Source: an uncultured Lachnospiraceae bacterium (GTDB lineage Bacteria > Bacillota > Clostridia > Lachnospirales > Lachnospiraceae). From it: a DNA stretch of 28,633 bases. Made by a program: the position numbers and the translations under genes. The stretch covers positions 1 through 28,633 of the forward strand of contig CACZPG010000145.1 in NCBI GenBank assembly GCA_902782965.1, read 5' to 3'. Every line of letters starts with the position of its first letter. The stretch's first letter is position 1. The notes beneath the pieces are model-generated. The model did no database searches. It was not told where the DNA came from and saw nothing but the letters and a program-made list of their open reading frames with translations. Below, piece by piece: positions 1 to 8,612 of the stretch.

Positions 1-39
1 CTTAGAGCTAAGAACTAACGCGATCTCATACTTGTTCAT
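1..39 (-). CDS. rpsF: 30S ribosomal protein bS6, N-terminal fragment
   Basis: Only the first 13 codons are in the window; the gene continues past the left edge. They read MNKYEIALVLSSK, which matches the conserved start of bacterial bS6 (typically MNKYELALV...). A perfect Shine-Dalgarno sequence (TAAGGAGGTG, positions 48-57) lies 8 nt upstream of the ATG. In Firmicutes rpsF normally heads an operon with ssb and rpsR, which would lie to the left of this window. The long leader and the promoter at 154-182 fit a ribosomal protein gene. The call rests on a short peptide plus the context, so it is good but not certain. Confidence 0.8.
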   Translation of the reverse strand, partial: MNKYEIALVLSSK

Positions 40-69
40 TCTTTTCGCACCTCCTTATGGACTTTTTTG

Positions 70-126
70 GTTTCTGTCTATGTAGTCAAACCGTCTTTAT
101 CACGACTTTGCAGTGCAGACAGAAAC
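70..126 (-). promoter_or_regulatory. Leader hairpin upstream of rpsF
   Basis: In the roughly 108-nt leader, a perfect 10-bp stem forms between GTTTCTGTCT (70-79) and AGACAGAAAC (117-126). It encloses a second stem: in the RNA, CAAAGUC pairs with GAC-GG-UUUG, with two bulged G residues and an 8-nt loop. Known rpsF leaders often carry an S6:S18-binding autoregulatory motif, and this hairpin sits where such a motif would be. However, I do not see the CCG triplet typical of that motif on the transcribed strand. The structure is visible; the autoregulatory role is inference. Confidence 0.5.
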
Positions 127-153
127 AAGGATTATTTAGCATCACAGAGCTCC

Positions 154-182
154 ACTATATCACAGCCGGGAGCATGACGCAA
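154..182 (-). promoter_or_regulatory. Sigma-A-type promoter for rpsF
   Basis: On the minus strand, TTGCGT (177-182) and TATAGT (154-159) are separated by exactly 17 bp. A TG one base before the -10 gives an extended -10. Transcription would start near position 147 and give a leader of about 108 nt before rpsF. Confidence 0.65.
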
Positions 183-190
183 GTATTTTT

Positions 191-275
191 TATTCAGCGA
201 TTCCTTTTGTTCTGCATAAAAAGCTTATCCTACAAGGTCTGTCCGTTGGACAGACTTTGTGATAAGCTTTTTTGC
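191..275. repeat. 85-bp direct repeat, copy 1, with terminator-like hairpin
   Basis: This segment is repeated at 339-423 with one mismatch (C at 230, T at 378). It contains a long hairpin at 218-272 whose arms (AAAAAGCTTATC...GGTCTGTCC and GGACAGAC...GATAAGCTTTTT) pair except for a 2-nt bulge and a wobble. Runs of A and T flank the stem, so it could terminate transcription in either direction. It lies just upstream of the rpsF promoter. Confidence 0.85.
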
Positions 276-338
276 TTATTTACTTTGAGTAATCGCTGAA
301 TCATCCGGCTTCGCCGTATGTCGCTGCTTCTCAGCTTC

Positions 339-423
339 TATTCAGCGATTCCTTTTGTTCTGCATAAAAAGCTTATCTTACAAGGTCTGTCCGTTGGACA
401 GACTTTGTGATAAGCTTTTTTGC
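339..423. repeat. 85-bp direct repeat, copy 2, acting as terminator of the acyl-CoA synthetase operon
   Basis: Second copy of the 191-275 repeat, offset by 148 bp. Its hairpin (366-420; arms 366-392 and 396-420, loop GTT) begins only a few bases beyond the stop codon of the leftward acyl-CoA synthetase gene. It ends in a T run on that strand, so it is the obvious terminator of that operon. The 63-bp spacer between the copies (276-338) carries AATCGCTGAA, the inverse of TTCAGCGATT found in both copies, and a small CCGGC/GCCG hairpin. The 40-427 interval otherwise holds only the rpsF promoter and leader; I see no gene in it. Confidence 0.8.
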
Positions 424-427
424 GGAA

Positions 428-2029
428 CTATTTGGGAATATTTTTATATCTTACGATTTTCATGCTGGCATTCTTGATGAATTCTTCCTCACGAAGCTTT
501 ATACGGCTGATCTGCTTGTACATTGGGCGTCCCTTATTAACCTTATTCTTCAGCTTCTCGAAATATGTTGCATCTCCCATATGCTCTTCATCAGGGAATA
601 TCTCGGCAACGATCTTGCCGCCCTCATCATATACGAGAACTTCCTGTACGGCACTATCTCTTGCAATATCCTGCTCCAGCTCTTCAGGAGAAATGTTTTC
701 TCCATTACTGAGTATGATAAGATTCTTCTTTCTTCCTGTAAGATAAATGAAATTATCATCATCTACATATCCCAGGTCTCCTGTATGATACCAGCCATCC
801 TTAAGAGCTTCAGCTGTAGCTTCAGGATTCTTGTAATAACCCTTCATTACCAGCTCACCCTTAAATGCTATCTCACCCTCTTCAGTTGTTTTCACTTCTA
901 TTCCCGGAACCAGATATCCAACACTTCCGTCTTTCTTGAAATGAGGACGGTTAACTGCTGTACAAGGTGAACACTCAGTAGCTCCGTATCCATTAAGTAT
1001 CTCGATACCCCAGGTACGGAATTCCTTTACATACATAGGATCAAGTGCAGCACCACCACAGATTATATATTCCAGATTTCCACCGAATACCTTCTGGATA
1101 GAACCATAGGTCTTCTTTCTTACATCAACACCCGTCTTAAGCAGCAGGTCTGTGGACTTCATGAGTCCCTTAAATGCTTTAGTTGCACCCTTCTTGGCGA
1201 TTTCATTCCAAATCTGTTTATGGAAGAACTCTACGAACATAGGAACAAGGAACATTGTCTGTGGTCCGAATTCCTCCATATTTTTCTTAACATACTTAAG
1301 ACTCTTATTAATATATATCGGATAACCATAGTTAATAACCATGAGAATTCCAACCACAAGTCCGAAGGCATGATGGAAAGGAAGAACCGCAAGTACACCT
1401 CCATGAGGCTCGAATAACATACTTGTATGAACGATTTCATACGCGATATTTCTATTAGTAAGCTCAACTCCCTTACTGATTCCGGAAGTACCGGATGTGA
1501 AAAGAATTGTAGCGGTTTTATCCTCATCAATCTCATATTCGAAGTATTCAGCTGCTTTTCCATCACGAACCAGCTGTCTGCCTTCAGCGAGAATATCGTC
1601 GAATTCTTTTAGATTAAAAGACTTCTTGGATACTTTCTTATTCAGCTTCTCAAAATATGTATTTGAAATAAAGGCTGCCTCAACTTCACCGGTTTTTGCA
1701 AGGGCAGCTGCCTCATCTTCAGGAAGTCCCTTATCTATAGCTACTGCTACATTACCACCGTTAATTGTTGCAAAATATGCAACCAGCCATTCGTAGGAAT
1801 TCTCACCTATAATAGCGATATGCTTATCCTTAAGCTTCTTACTGTACATCCACGCACCGAAAGCATCCACATCCTCTTTCAGATCCAGATAAGTCTTTCT
1901 CATTTCTCCGGTTTCACAAGGATATACAAAAGCTGTCATATCAGGGATGTAAGCTGCCTTCTTATTTATCATCTCCCTGAGATTTTTCATTTCAGAAACT
2001 TCATAAAACGGGTACTGCTTGTTCTTCAT
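428..2029 (-). CDS. AMP-forming acyl-CoA synthetase / fatty-acid ligase family
   Basis: A 533-residue class I adenylate-forming enzyme. The family activates a carboxylate with ATP to an acyl-adenylate, then transfers it to CoA or an acyl carrier. The core motifs are all present: SGTSGISKG phosphate loop (179-187), YGATE (348-352), TGD (416-418), the TGRKKNLIILSNGENISPEE hinge region (from 431), and the C-terminal catalytic lysine in NASMKIV (K524). There is no signal peptide, so it is cytoplasmic. AAAGGA lies about 8 nt before the ATG. The gene starts 29 nt after the L,D-transpeptidase stop and is probably the last gene of that operon. Length and motifs suit long- or medium-chain acyl-CoA synthetases, but the substrate cannot be read from sequence. 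Acyl-ACP synthetase or an O-acylation partner are alternatives. Confidence 0.88.
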   Translation of the reverse strand: MKNKQYPFYEVSEMKNLREMINKKAAYIPDMTAFVYPCETGEMRKTYLDLKEDVDAFGAWMYSKKLKDKHIAIIGENSYEWLVAYFATINGGNVAVAIDKGLPEDEAAALAKTGEVEAAFISNTYFEKLNKKVSKKSFNLKEFDDILAEGRQLVRDGKAAEYFEYEIDEDKTATILFTSGTSGISKGVELTNRNIAYEIVHTSMLFEPHGGVLAVLPFHHAFGLVVGILMVINYGYPIYINKSLKYVKKNMEEFGPQTMFLVPMFVEFFHKQIWNEIAKKGATKAFKGLMKSTDLLLKTGVDVRKKTYGSIQKVFGGNLEYIICGGAALDPMYVKEFRTWGIEILNGYGATECSPCTAVNRPHFKKDGSVGYLVPGIEVKTTEEGEIAFKGELVMKGYYKNPEATAEALKDGWYHTGDLGYVDDDNFIYLTGRKKNLIILSNGENISPEELEQDIARDSAVQEVLVYDEGGKIVAEIFPDEEHMGDATYFEKLKNKVNKGRPMYKQISRIKLREEEFIKNASMKIVRYKNIPK

Positions 2030-2058
2030 ATAAATTTCCTTTCTTTATGTCATACTTA

Positions 2059-3249
2059 TTAGTAAACTACTACCTTGGTACCTGTAGGAATATTATCATA
2101 TATCCACTTTGCGTTTTCTTTTGCAAGTCTTACACATCCATGTGAGAGACCCATTCCGACTCTTCCGTCAACTACAGCACCATTCTCATTACAAAGAACT
2201 GAATGGAACAGATAGTTTCCTGAGAACTGTGTATAGTAGAAGCATCTTACTCCGAAAGCGTCGAAGTAATAACCCTTCTGACCTGTTGAGAAGGTACCCT
2301 TGATGGTAGGAGTGCCCGGTGCACCGTCAGCACACTGCCATTTATGAACAGGAGTCCATGCTCCCGCACTTCCGCTGTATATTGCAACATAATGGATGCT
2401 GCAGTTAACAAGGATCAGATAATTGGTTGCACTGCTGATGCCTGCAGCCTTCTTATCCATTCCGTCAGGAGTAGAACCTACCCATCTTCCCTTCTTATCT
2501 AATTCCTTACCATCAATGGTTGTATTCTTAGCCATTGCACCGATAGGTTTTCCGGCCTTATTATTCGCCTTATAGAAATAATATCTCACTCCGTTCAGGT
2601 TCTTCCAGCCTGTTGCAAGAACACCATCCTGATCGAAGAAGAATCTGTTCTTACCCTTCTTCATCCAGCCAACCTGAACTCCTCCATCTTTAAGGAGATA
2701 ATATCTCTTCTTGGAAATTTTCTTGAAACCGGTAAACTGCTTACCTCTCTTGCCGAGGTAATATTTCTTGCCGCCAATTTCCTGCCAGCCGCTGAGAGCC
2801 TTACCTTCTTCATTAAAATAATACTTATCACTATCAATCTGGGTCCAGCCCTTAGCCATCTTATAAGAAGTTTTGTCGAAATAATAAATATTATTCTTGC
2901 TCTTGATCCATCCGGACTTAAGCTGTCCGTTTTCTTCCGAATAATATGTATTCTTACCTGACTTTACAAAACCAGCCTTTGTATATCCGTCTTTAGTGAA
3001 GAAATACTTCACTCCACCGATATTTACGACACCGGTCTGCATAGATCCTTCCTCGTCGAAATAATAAGTTTTTCCGTCGATTTCCTGAAGTCCGGTAGCA
3101 TTTGTTCCGTCATCCAGAACATAGATAGTGTTGCCTTCCTCATCCATAGACCAGTCAGCCGCTTTAGCTGAAATCGGATTCAGCATAAGAACTGCAGCAA
3201 TGATGGCCAGCATCAATAAACCTGTTTTCTTCTTAATACATCTGATCAT
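2059..3249 (-). CDS. Secreted L,D-transpeptidase (YkuD) with cell-wall-binding repeats
   Basis: A 396-residue exported protein. Residues 1-31 form a signal peptide (KKK, hydrophobic core, then SAKA-A). Residues 35 to about 265 contain around nine tandem repeats of roughly 20 residues with the G-W/Y-YYF-G pattern of choline/glucan-type cell-wall-binding repeats. The C-terminal domain (277-396) is YkuD-like, with H349 and the signature SHGCVRL (catalytic C372). Such enzymes form 3-3 peptidoglycan cross-links or attach proteins to the wall outside the cell. The ATG overlaps the stop of the upstream peptidase gene by one base (TAATG). Its ribosome binding site, GGAGG, lies inside that gene, so translation is probably coupled. 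The transpeptidase call is firm; what the repeats bind is unknown. Confidence 0.93.
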   Translation of the reverse strand: MIRCIKKKTGLLMLAIIAAVLMLNPISAKAADWSMDEEGNTIYVLDDGTNATGLQEIDGKTYYFDEEGSMQTGVVNIGGVKYFFTKDGYTKAGFVKSGKNTYYSEENGQLKSGWIKSKNNIYYFDKTSYKMAKGWTQIDSDKYYFNEEGKALSGWQEIGGKKYYLGKRGKQFTGFKKISKKRYYLLKDGGVQVGWMKKGKNRFFFDQDGVLATGWKNLNGVRYYFYKANNKAGKPIGAMAKNTTIDGKELDKKGRWVGSTPDGMDKKAAGISSATNYLILVNCSIHYVAIYSGSAGAWTPVHKWQCADGAPGTPTIKGTFSTGQKGYYFDAFGVRCFYYTQFSGNYLFHSVLCNENGAVVDGRVGMGLSHGCVRLAKENAKWIYDNIPTGTKVVVY

Positions 3250-5894
3250 TATTTTTCCTCCAAATAACCATTTTGATCAAACTCATATGAATTATCATTT
3301 ATCACCGAAGCTCCGGTACGGAAGCTTCCATCGGCATCTCTGTATCTCCAGCCTTTATCATCTTTCTTCCAGCCTTCTACAGAAACACCGTTTTGAACTG
3401 TTGCAGGGCCAAGACTGCTCTTGGCTTCATTATCCTGGAAATGCCACCATTCACTGTTGATCATTCCGAAACCATTGGGTTCCATAATTCCTTTCAGAAT
3501 ATTGGCATTTTCATTATTTGTAGCCTGAACCGAGAAGTGGCTCAGATCATGCATAGCTGACTGGGCTGAAAGTTCTTCTCCGGTATCAAGGCTTACCAGA
3601 GTCATGTCCATGGCAATACCGAGATTGTGCATCGAACCCTTTGCCGCAAGAAATGCTCCAAGATTGTAACCACTGTTCCCGATCATAACCTTGCCATAGG
3701 TATTTTCATTTGTTTCCATCAAAGCACCGGAATTCTTATCCGACTCGGAATCTCCGGAGGATTCCTCCTCTGATTTTTTCTTCTTATCTAATCTTGAAAC
3801 GCCTCCGTCACCCTGAAGGGCCGGTAAAACACCTTCCATTTCATAGACTTTATTCATTCCGATTATCCCGGCAGTTCCCTGACCGAGAGAAATATCGTTA
3901 ACTACATCTATAGAACTCTCACCCTCTCCGGATTCCGGTTCAAGAACTGGTTCTTCCTGTGGAGCAGCCTGTTCGGTCTGTTCCTCTGTCTTCTTTTCCT
4001 TCTTCTTATCCTTCTTTTTCTTGCTCTTCTTATCAGAGTCCTTCTTCTTGGAATCCTTATCAGAATCCTTCTTGGAATCGTCTGATTTATCTTTGTCCTT
4101 CTCTTCCTCAGTGTCCTCCTCAGTCGCCGGCTCAGCCTTCTTCAGATTTGAAAGACTCAGTACATTTGCCCTTTTTCCATCCATATAGTCTTTTACGGAT
4201 ATACGGGAAAATGTAGATTCCGGCACTACATAATTCAGAGCCTCACTGGTTTTATCATAAATAGACCGTGTAGCCACATAAGGTCTGAAGGAATCATATA
4301 TCTTAAGCTTATACCCCTTATCGCGGGCCGATTCAGCCGCAGAAACCAGTTTCTTAGCTGTCGGATAAAGGAGTGGTACCAGAAATGATCCATCCTTAAG
4401 AAGTACATTCTCATAACCCGAGATAATCGTTCCGGATACTGATGGAATAGCGTATCCATGAACAAGGTATATCGATGAATAACTGTTAGTAATATCATAT
4501 GCACAGAGATCACCAAGATATTCAGGAAGGTTGATGAAACATCTGTTCGAATCTATATAACCTTGAACATCATTCGCTCCCATTCCTGTCTGAATGAGAA
4601 ACCTTCCATCAGCCTCATCAAGTACTGTTACAGCTTTACCAACTGTTATGGTACCAACCTGTTCATCTCCTGTGCTGGCCTTATATACGGGAAGATCCAT
4701 AGTCGGCCAGATTGTAGATAATTCTGCTGAAGGACCCGTAATCAGTTCCACTTCGCTGAAACTGTCCTCCTGATTAACCTCAGCCGGCGGATTAATAATC
4801 TCAACTCTGATCTTATAGTCCGTACACGGCAAAAGTTTTCCGGTTTCAAATACTCTGTCTTCCTCATTACCTATACTTATTATTTCTTTCCAGGATTCAC
4901 TGCCATCATCCCAGACAGAAATCCGGAAGCCATCACCCTTCGTCTCATTCCAGGTAATGGTAAATCTGTTCTTATTATCAGTGGTATAGTCTGCTGTAAG
5001 CTTATTGGTCAGGAATTCCTCCCTTCCCAGAGTAACGAACTGATAATTCATATCCGTGAAGGTCAGATTATCCGATATATCCGAACATTCAATAGAGAAG
5101 GTACATTTCTCATCCTGCTGCGGAATTTCAAATCCGCCATTTCCAAATGCTGCATCAATAGATACATTTCCATTCTCAGGTGCAGTGTAACCCAGCACTT
5201 CCTTCTCTCCGGAAGGCTTGTTAAGATAAAGTGTATAGGTTCCGTTATTGCCGGACTTACAATTAAAGGTAACCTGACTCATACTCAGATTCACGGTACA
5301 GTCCACACTGTAGCTCTCAGGTCTCATAACCTGATAAGTGAATTCCACAGGCATATAACCTGAAGTCCTGAATTTAAGTCCCAAAACTCCGGAAATATGT
5401 ACTTTATGTATCTTATAAGTCAGCCTGCCTCTCTGAATAACCTCATTAGGGATAATTATCTTAAACTGATCATTATCACAGGGAACTTCTGAAATGTCAT
5501 ATTCCTTGGAAAAAATCGGTGATGAAGACTCATCTCCATCTCCCGCATCAAATATTTCTACCTTGTATCCCTGATCGGCCTTTCTGTCCTTGTCTTCCCA
5601 GGACAGATAAACCTTGTCATCTTCCCTCGTCATATTGAACCTGGTCGAGGGATCCATTATGCTTTTGCCCTGTCCTGTGAAATAAATAACAACAAAAGAA
5701 ACGGCAATAGCAAGAGCTATAGCAGCAATAATTATAACCAATACCTTTGCAAGACTATTTCTCTTCTTATTGTCATTCTCATGCTTCTTATTTCCACCAT
5801 CCGGCCCTTCGGGCATCTGAAAACCACCATCACCGGGAGTTATTCTGTTTTCATCATCAGGATTATTTCTTACCAGAACCTCAGTCTTAGCCAT
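3249..5894 (-). CDS. Membrane-anchored VanX/VanY-like M15 peptidase with FN3-like, SH3-like and cell-wall-binding modules
   Basis: An 881-residue protein if it starts at 5894, where GGAGGAG precedes the ATG; an in-frame ATG 20 codons upstream lacks such a site. Order: acidic cytoplasmic tail (1-47), one membrane helix (48-73), beta-rich FN3-like region (85-390), SH3-like module (396-456), M15 peptidase (about 460-830) and one wall-binding repeat (840-881). Peptidase motifs match the D-Ala-D-Ala dipeptidase/carboxypeptidase fold: YDSFRPY (533-539), SMHNLGIAMD (zinc ligands H756, D763) and SEWWHF (E815 base, H818 ligand). Between the first two motifs lies about 150 residues of Lys/Asp/Ser/Glu-rich low complexity (586-735), which is very unusual. 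The likely role is trimming D-Ala from peptidoglycan stems outside the membrane, next to the transpeptidase that uses such stems. Substrate specificity (VanX or VanY type) is unresolved. Confidence 0.88.
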   Translation of the reverse strand: MAKTEVLVRNNPDDENRITPGDGGFQMPEGPDGGNKKHENDNKKRNSLAKVLVIIIAAIALAIAVSFVVIYFTGQGKSIMDPSTRFNMTREDDKVYLSWEDKDRKADQGYKVEIFDAGDGDESSSPIFSKEYDISEVPCDNDQFKIIIPNEVIQRGRLTYKIHKVHISGVLGLKFRTSGYMPVEFTYQVMRPESYSVDCTVNLSMSQVTFNCKSGNNGTYTLYLNKPSGEKEVLGYTAPENGNVSIDAAFGNGGFEIPQQDEKCTFSIECSDISDNLTFTDMNYQFVTLGREEFLTNKLTADYTTDNKNRFTITWNETKGDGFRISVWDDGSESWKEIISIGNEEDRVFETGKLLPCTDYKIRVEIINPPAEVNQEDSFSEVELITGPSAELSTIWPTMDLPVYKASTGDEQVGTITVGKAVTVLDEADGRFLIQTGMGANDVQGYIDSNRCFINLPEYLGDLCAYDITNSYSSIYLVHGYAIPSVSGTIISGYENVLLKDGSFLVPLLYPTAKKLVSAAESARDKGYKLKIYDSFRPYVATRSIYDKTSEALNYVVPESTFSRISVKDYMDGKRANVLSLSNLKKAEPATEEDTEEEKDKDKSDDSKKDSDKDSKKKDSDKKSKKKKDKKKEKKTEEQTEQAAPQEEPVLEPESGEGESSIDVVNDISLGQGTAGIIGMNKVYEMEGVLPALQGDGGVSRLDKKKKSEEESSGDSESDKNSGALMETNENTYGKVMIGNSGYNLGAFLAAKGSMHNLGIAMDMTLVSLDTGEELSAQSAMHDLSHFSVQATNNENANILKGIMEPNGFGMINSEWWHFQDNEAKSSLGPATVQNGVSVEGWKKDDKGWRYRDADGSFRTGASVINDNSYEFDQNGYLEEK

Positions 5895-6025
5895 TTCTCC
5901 TCCACCATAAAAACAGTCAGAATTGATTAAAACACTTTTCGTAATATATTTCAAGTAAATACTATATGAATTTCAATTTATGATGTGCTGTCAAAAGCAG
6001 CTTTTTCTTATGACACTTATATCAT

Positions 6026-8458
6026 TTATACTATAATTGCTTCGATTTTAGCAGAAACTTCACTATACTGATCTGTAAAGGCTCCATGACGGGTCTGTAT
6101 CAGAGCATAATTCTCCTCTTTGGCTGCAAATTCAAGATCCTTGGCAGCTTCTGACAGGTCCCTTGCCCCGATAGTCTTAGCTGTACTCTTCATGGCATGA
6201 GCCTTTATCTCGTAATTCTTCCAGTCTTCCTTCTGGAAACTTGTTTCCAGCTCACCCAGCATTTCTCTGGCATTTATCACGAAATCATTCAGAATTTCCA
6301 GATAGAAATCCTGTTCATTCATGGAATAGGTAAGACCTAGCTCAACATCTATTCCGATTGCTTCCAGCCTTTGAAATACATCTGTTCCGGCAGAGCCAGC
6401 CATAGCAGAATCTGCATAATAATCGTTTCCTTCCGGGAAGAATTCCATTATTTCATCATTATCATCATTATTATAATTATTATTTTCAGATGCTATATCC
6501 GCCTCAGAACCCTTTTCTTCATTCAAAGAAGTTTCTTCTGCAGTTTCTGTTTTCGTTGTCCCTTCAGTTCCTTCATGGATCTTATCCTCCGGAATCCACT
6601 TATGAAGCATTCCCGAAAGTTCCCATCCATCAATTGGTTTTGACAGATAATCCGAGAAGCCATGCTGGAGGTACATTTCCCTTGCACCGGAAATAGCATT
6701 GGCTGTCAGCGCAATAACAGGAGTATTTTCAATGTTTACCTCATCATCCTCTCTAAGTTTATCCAGAGTCTTAATGCCATCCATCTCCGGCATCTGATGA
6801 TCCATGAAAATGCAGTCGTACTTATTCGACTTAATCAGTTCAATTGCCTGTGCACCGCTCATTGCTTCATCTATCTGAATCATAGACTTCTTCATAAGGC
6901 CCTTGAACACCTTGATATTCATTTCTACATCATCCACCACCAGAATATGCGCCTCGGGAGCTGTAAATTCTTCTCTGAAAACAGGAACCTCTTCAATATT
7001 TTCCGCATTAGCTTTCATAAAGTCGCCTATAGCTTCCTGCTGTTCAACTCCCTGCGTAATCTCGAAATAGAATACCGAGCCCTCTCCATAGGTACTTTCA
7101 ACTTCAAGTTTACTTCCCATAAGCTCCAGACATTTCATCGAAATAGGAAGACCCAATCCGGTACCCTCTATATCATGAGCGCCTTCACTTTCAACACGGG
7201 CGAATTCCGAGAACAGGTTCTCCATATTTTCTTCCTTAATTCCTATTCCGGTGTCTTTAACAGCGAAATATACATTGATATTATCTTTAGAATAATCCTT
7301 TACCTTAATCTCAAGAGTTACCTCTCCCATCTTGGTATATTTAACAGCATTCGTCAGAAGATTGGAAAGCACCTGGGCTATTCTCACCTCATCTCCACAC
7401 AGCTTTCTCGGAAGTTTGTCATCAATATTACAATTAATTCTGAGGCCTTTCTCTGCCGCTCTCGGAGTTATCATTTTCAGAAGTCCTGATATCATGGAAA
7501 CGAGATCATACTCTGCAGACACTATATCCATTTTACCTGCTTCTATCTTAGACAGGTCGAGAATATCATTAACTATTGAAAGCAGCGTCTGTCCACTGCT
7601 TTTGATATTCCTGGCATAGGTAATGGTATCCTCCTCCTGACTCTCACGAAGGATCATCTCATCGAAACCAAGCACAGCGTTGATAGGGGTACGAATCTCA
7701 TGGGACATATTTGCCAGGAAATCACTCTTAACCTGATTAGCCTTCCAGGCCGACTGTCTGGCTTCTTCAAGTTCATCAAGAGTCTTCACAAGCTTACGGT
7801 AGTCCGGTGTTTCAAGAGAGAAAACAATCATAAGAAGAGCCACCGGAACCAGACCGAAGGTCAGATAAACATTCGGCAGGACTGTCGCCTGGAGAACCAT
7901 ACCGACCAGAACCACGACCATAAATGCAATTCCCGAAATCCATTGTTTCCTGTCAAATTTCTTGTGATAACGAAAGATGTGATACAGAGAAGAAATCACA
8001 AACAGAGCCGGAATGTAATATCCCAGCATATAGAGAGTGCCATGAACATATTTACCCTCCGGAGTGAAATAGAAGGCAAGACCGGTAAAAGGATTCAGCA
8101 GTCCGTGCAGCGTATACAATACTATTATCACTCTGCGGAGAATTTCCAGTACACCTAAATTCCTCTTCTCATAAATATAACTCACAATGTATTCTTCAAA
8201 AGAAACTGCTGTCAGAAATGCACAGAAGAAATATCCCATAGTCATAATATTATTCAGAATATTAAGTCCGGGATTCTCAAGAGAAATCGTATAAGCGGTA
8301 ATCATATCAAGTGCACATGAAAAAATAATAAAATAGAGAAGCCTGTTAAAAGCCTTATCTGTCCTTGTCCTGATCACATAGTTAAGATTAAAATATATCA
8401 GCACAACAAATGTGATAATCAGACCCATTATTTCAAAATCAACATTATATTTCATCAT
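6026..8458 (-). CDS. Hybrid sensor histidine kinase with receiver and HPt domains
   Basis: An 810-residue membrane kinase holding a full phosphorelay in one chain. About six or seven hydrophobic segments occupy residues 8-215 with no large extracellular loop, so sensing is probably within the membrane. Then come HisKA (SHEIRTP, H253), HATPase (N box with N370, G boxes around DTGIGI 402-407 and GTGLGLP 432-438), receiver (phospho-acceptor D553 in FMDHQMPEMDG, K607), an Asn/Asp/Glu-rich linker (630-690) and HPt (H754 in KAHAMKS). AAGGA lies upstream of two adjacent ATG codons (8458 and 8455); the first is chosen. No response regulator lies beside it, so the HPt would have to pass phosphate to one encoded elsewhere. 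The next leftward gene starts 131 nt after its stop. The divergent 154-bp region to capA shows no promoter I trust. Confidence 0.93.
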   Translation of the reverse strand: MMKYNVDFEIMGLIITFVVLIYFNLNYVIRTRTDKAFNRLLYFIIFSCALDMITAYTISLENPGLNILNNIMTMGYFFCAFLTAVSFEEYIVSYIYEKRNLGVLEILRRVIIVLYTLHGLLNPFTGLAFYFTPEGKYVHGTLYMLGYYIPALFVISSLYHIFRYHKKFDRKQWISGIAFMVVVLVGMVLQATVLPNVYLTFGLVPVALLMIVFSLETPDYRKLVKTLDELEEARQSAWKANQVKSDFLANMSHEIRTPINAVLGFDEMILRESQEEDTITYARNIKSSGQTLLSIVNDILDLSKIEAGKMDIVSAEYDLVSMISGLLKMITPRAAEKGLRINCNIDDKLPRKLCGDEVRIAQVLSNLLTNAVKYTKMGEVTLEIKVKDYSKDNINVYFAVKDTGIGIKEENMENLFSEFARVESEGAHDIEGTGLGLPISMKCLELMGSKLEVESTYGEGSVFYFEITQGVEQQEAIGDFMKANAENIEEVPVFREEFTAPEAHILVVDDVEMNIKVFKGLMKKSMIQIDEAMSGAQAIELIKSNKYDCIFMDHQMPEMDGIKTLDKLREDDEVNIENTPVIALTANAISGAREMYLQHGFSDYLSKPIDGWELSGMLHKWIPEDKIHEGTEGTTKTETAEETSLNEEKGSEADIASENNNYNNDDNDEIMEFFPEGNDYYADSAMAGSAGTDVFQRLEAIGIDVELGLTYSMNEQDFYLEILNDFVINAREMLGELETSFQKEDWKNYEIKAHAMKSTAKTIGARDLSEAAKDLEFAAKEENYALIQTRHGAFTDQYSEVSAKIEAIIV

Positions 8459-8612
8459 ATCATCGTTCCTTATATAAACCGTTACTATTCACGAAACTTC
8501 AGAAAGTGCTCGGAATAAGTACTGAATTTACGAAATTATAATAGACAATCGGGCAATCCACAGTTAGAATTATTATGTCATACTGAATTATATATAACAA
8601 GGAGAATTTGAC

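Noticed and set aside
407..970. Open frame on the plus strand opposite the acyl-CoA synthetase gene
   Set aside because: Antisense to a gene with all family motifs; no ribosome binding site or recognisable protein features.
5935..6020. Promoter for the M15 peptidase operon using TTGACA on the minus strand near 5990
   Set aside because: The best -10 (TATAGT) is 22 bp away, too far for a standard promoter; the operon may be read from the kinase gene or a non-consensus site.
6443..6485. AT-rich simple repeat in the histidine kinase gene as a mobile or regulatory element
   Set aside because: It is the in-frame Asn/Asp linker between the receiver and HPt domains.
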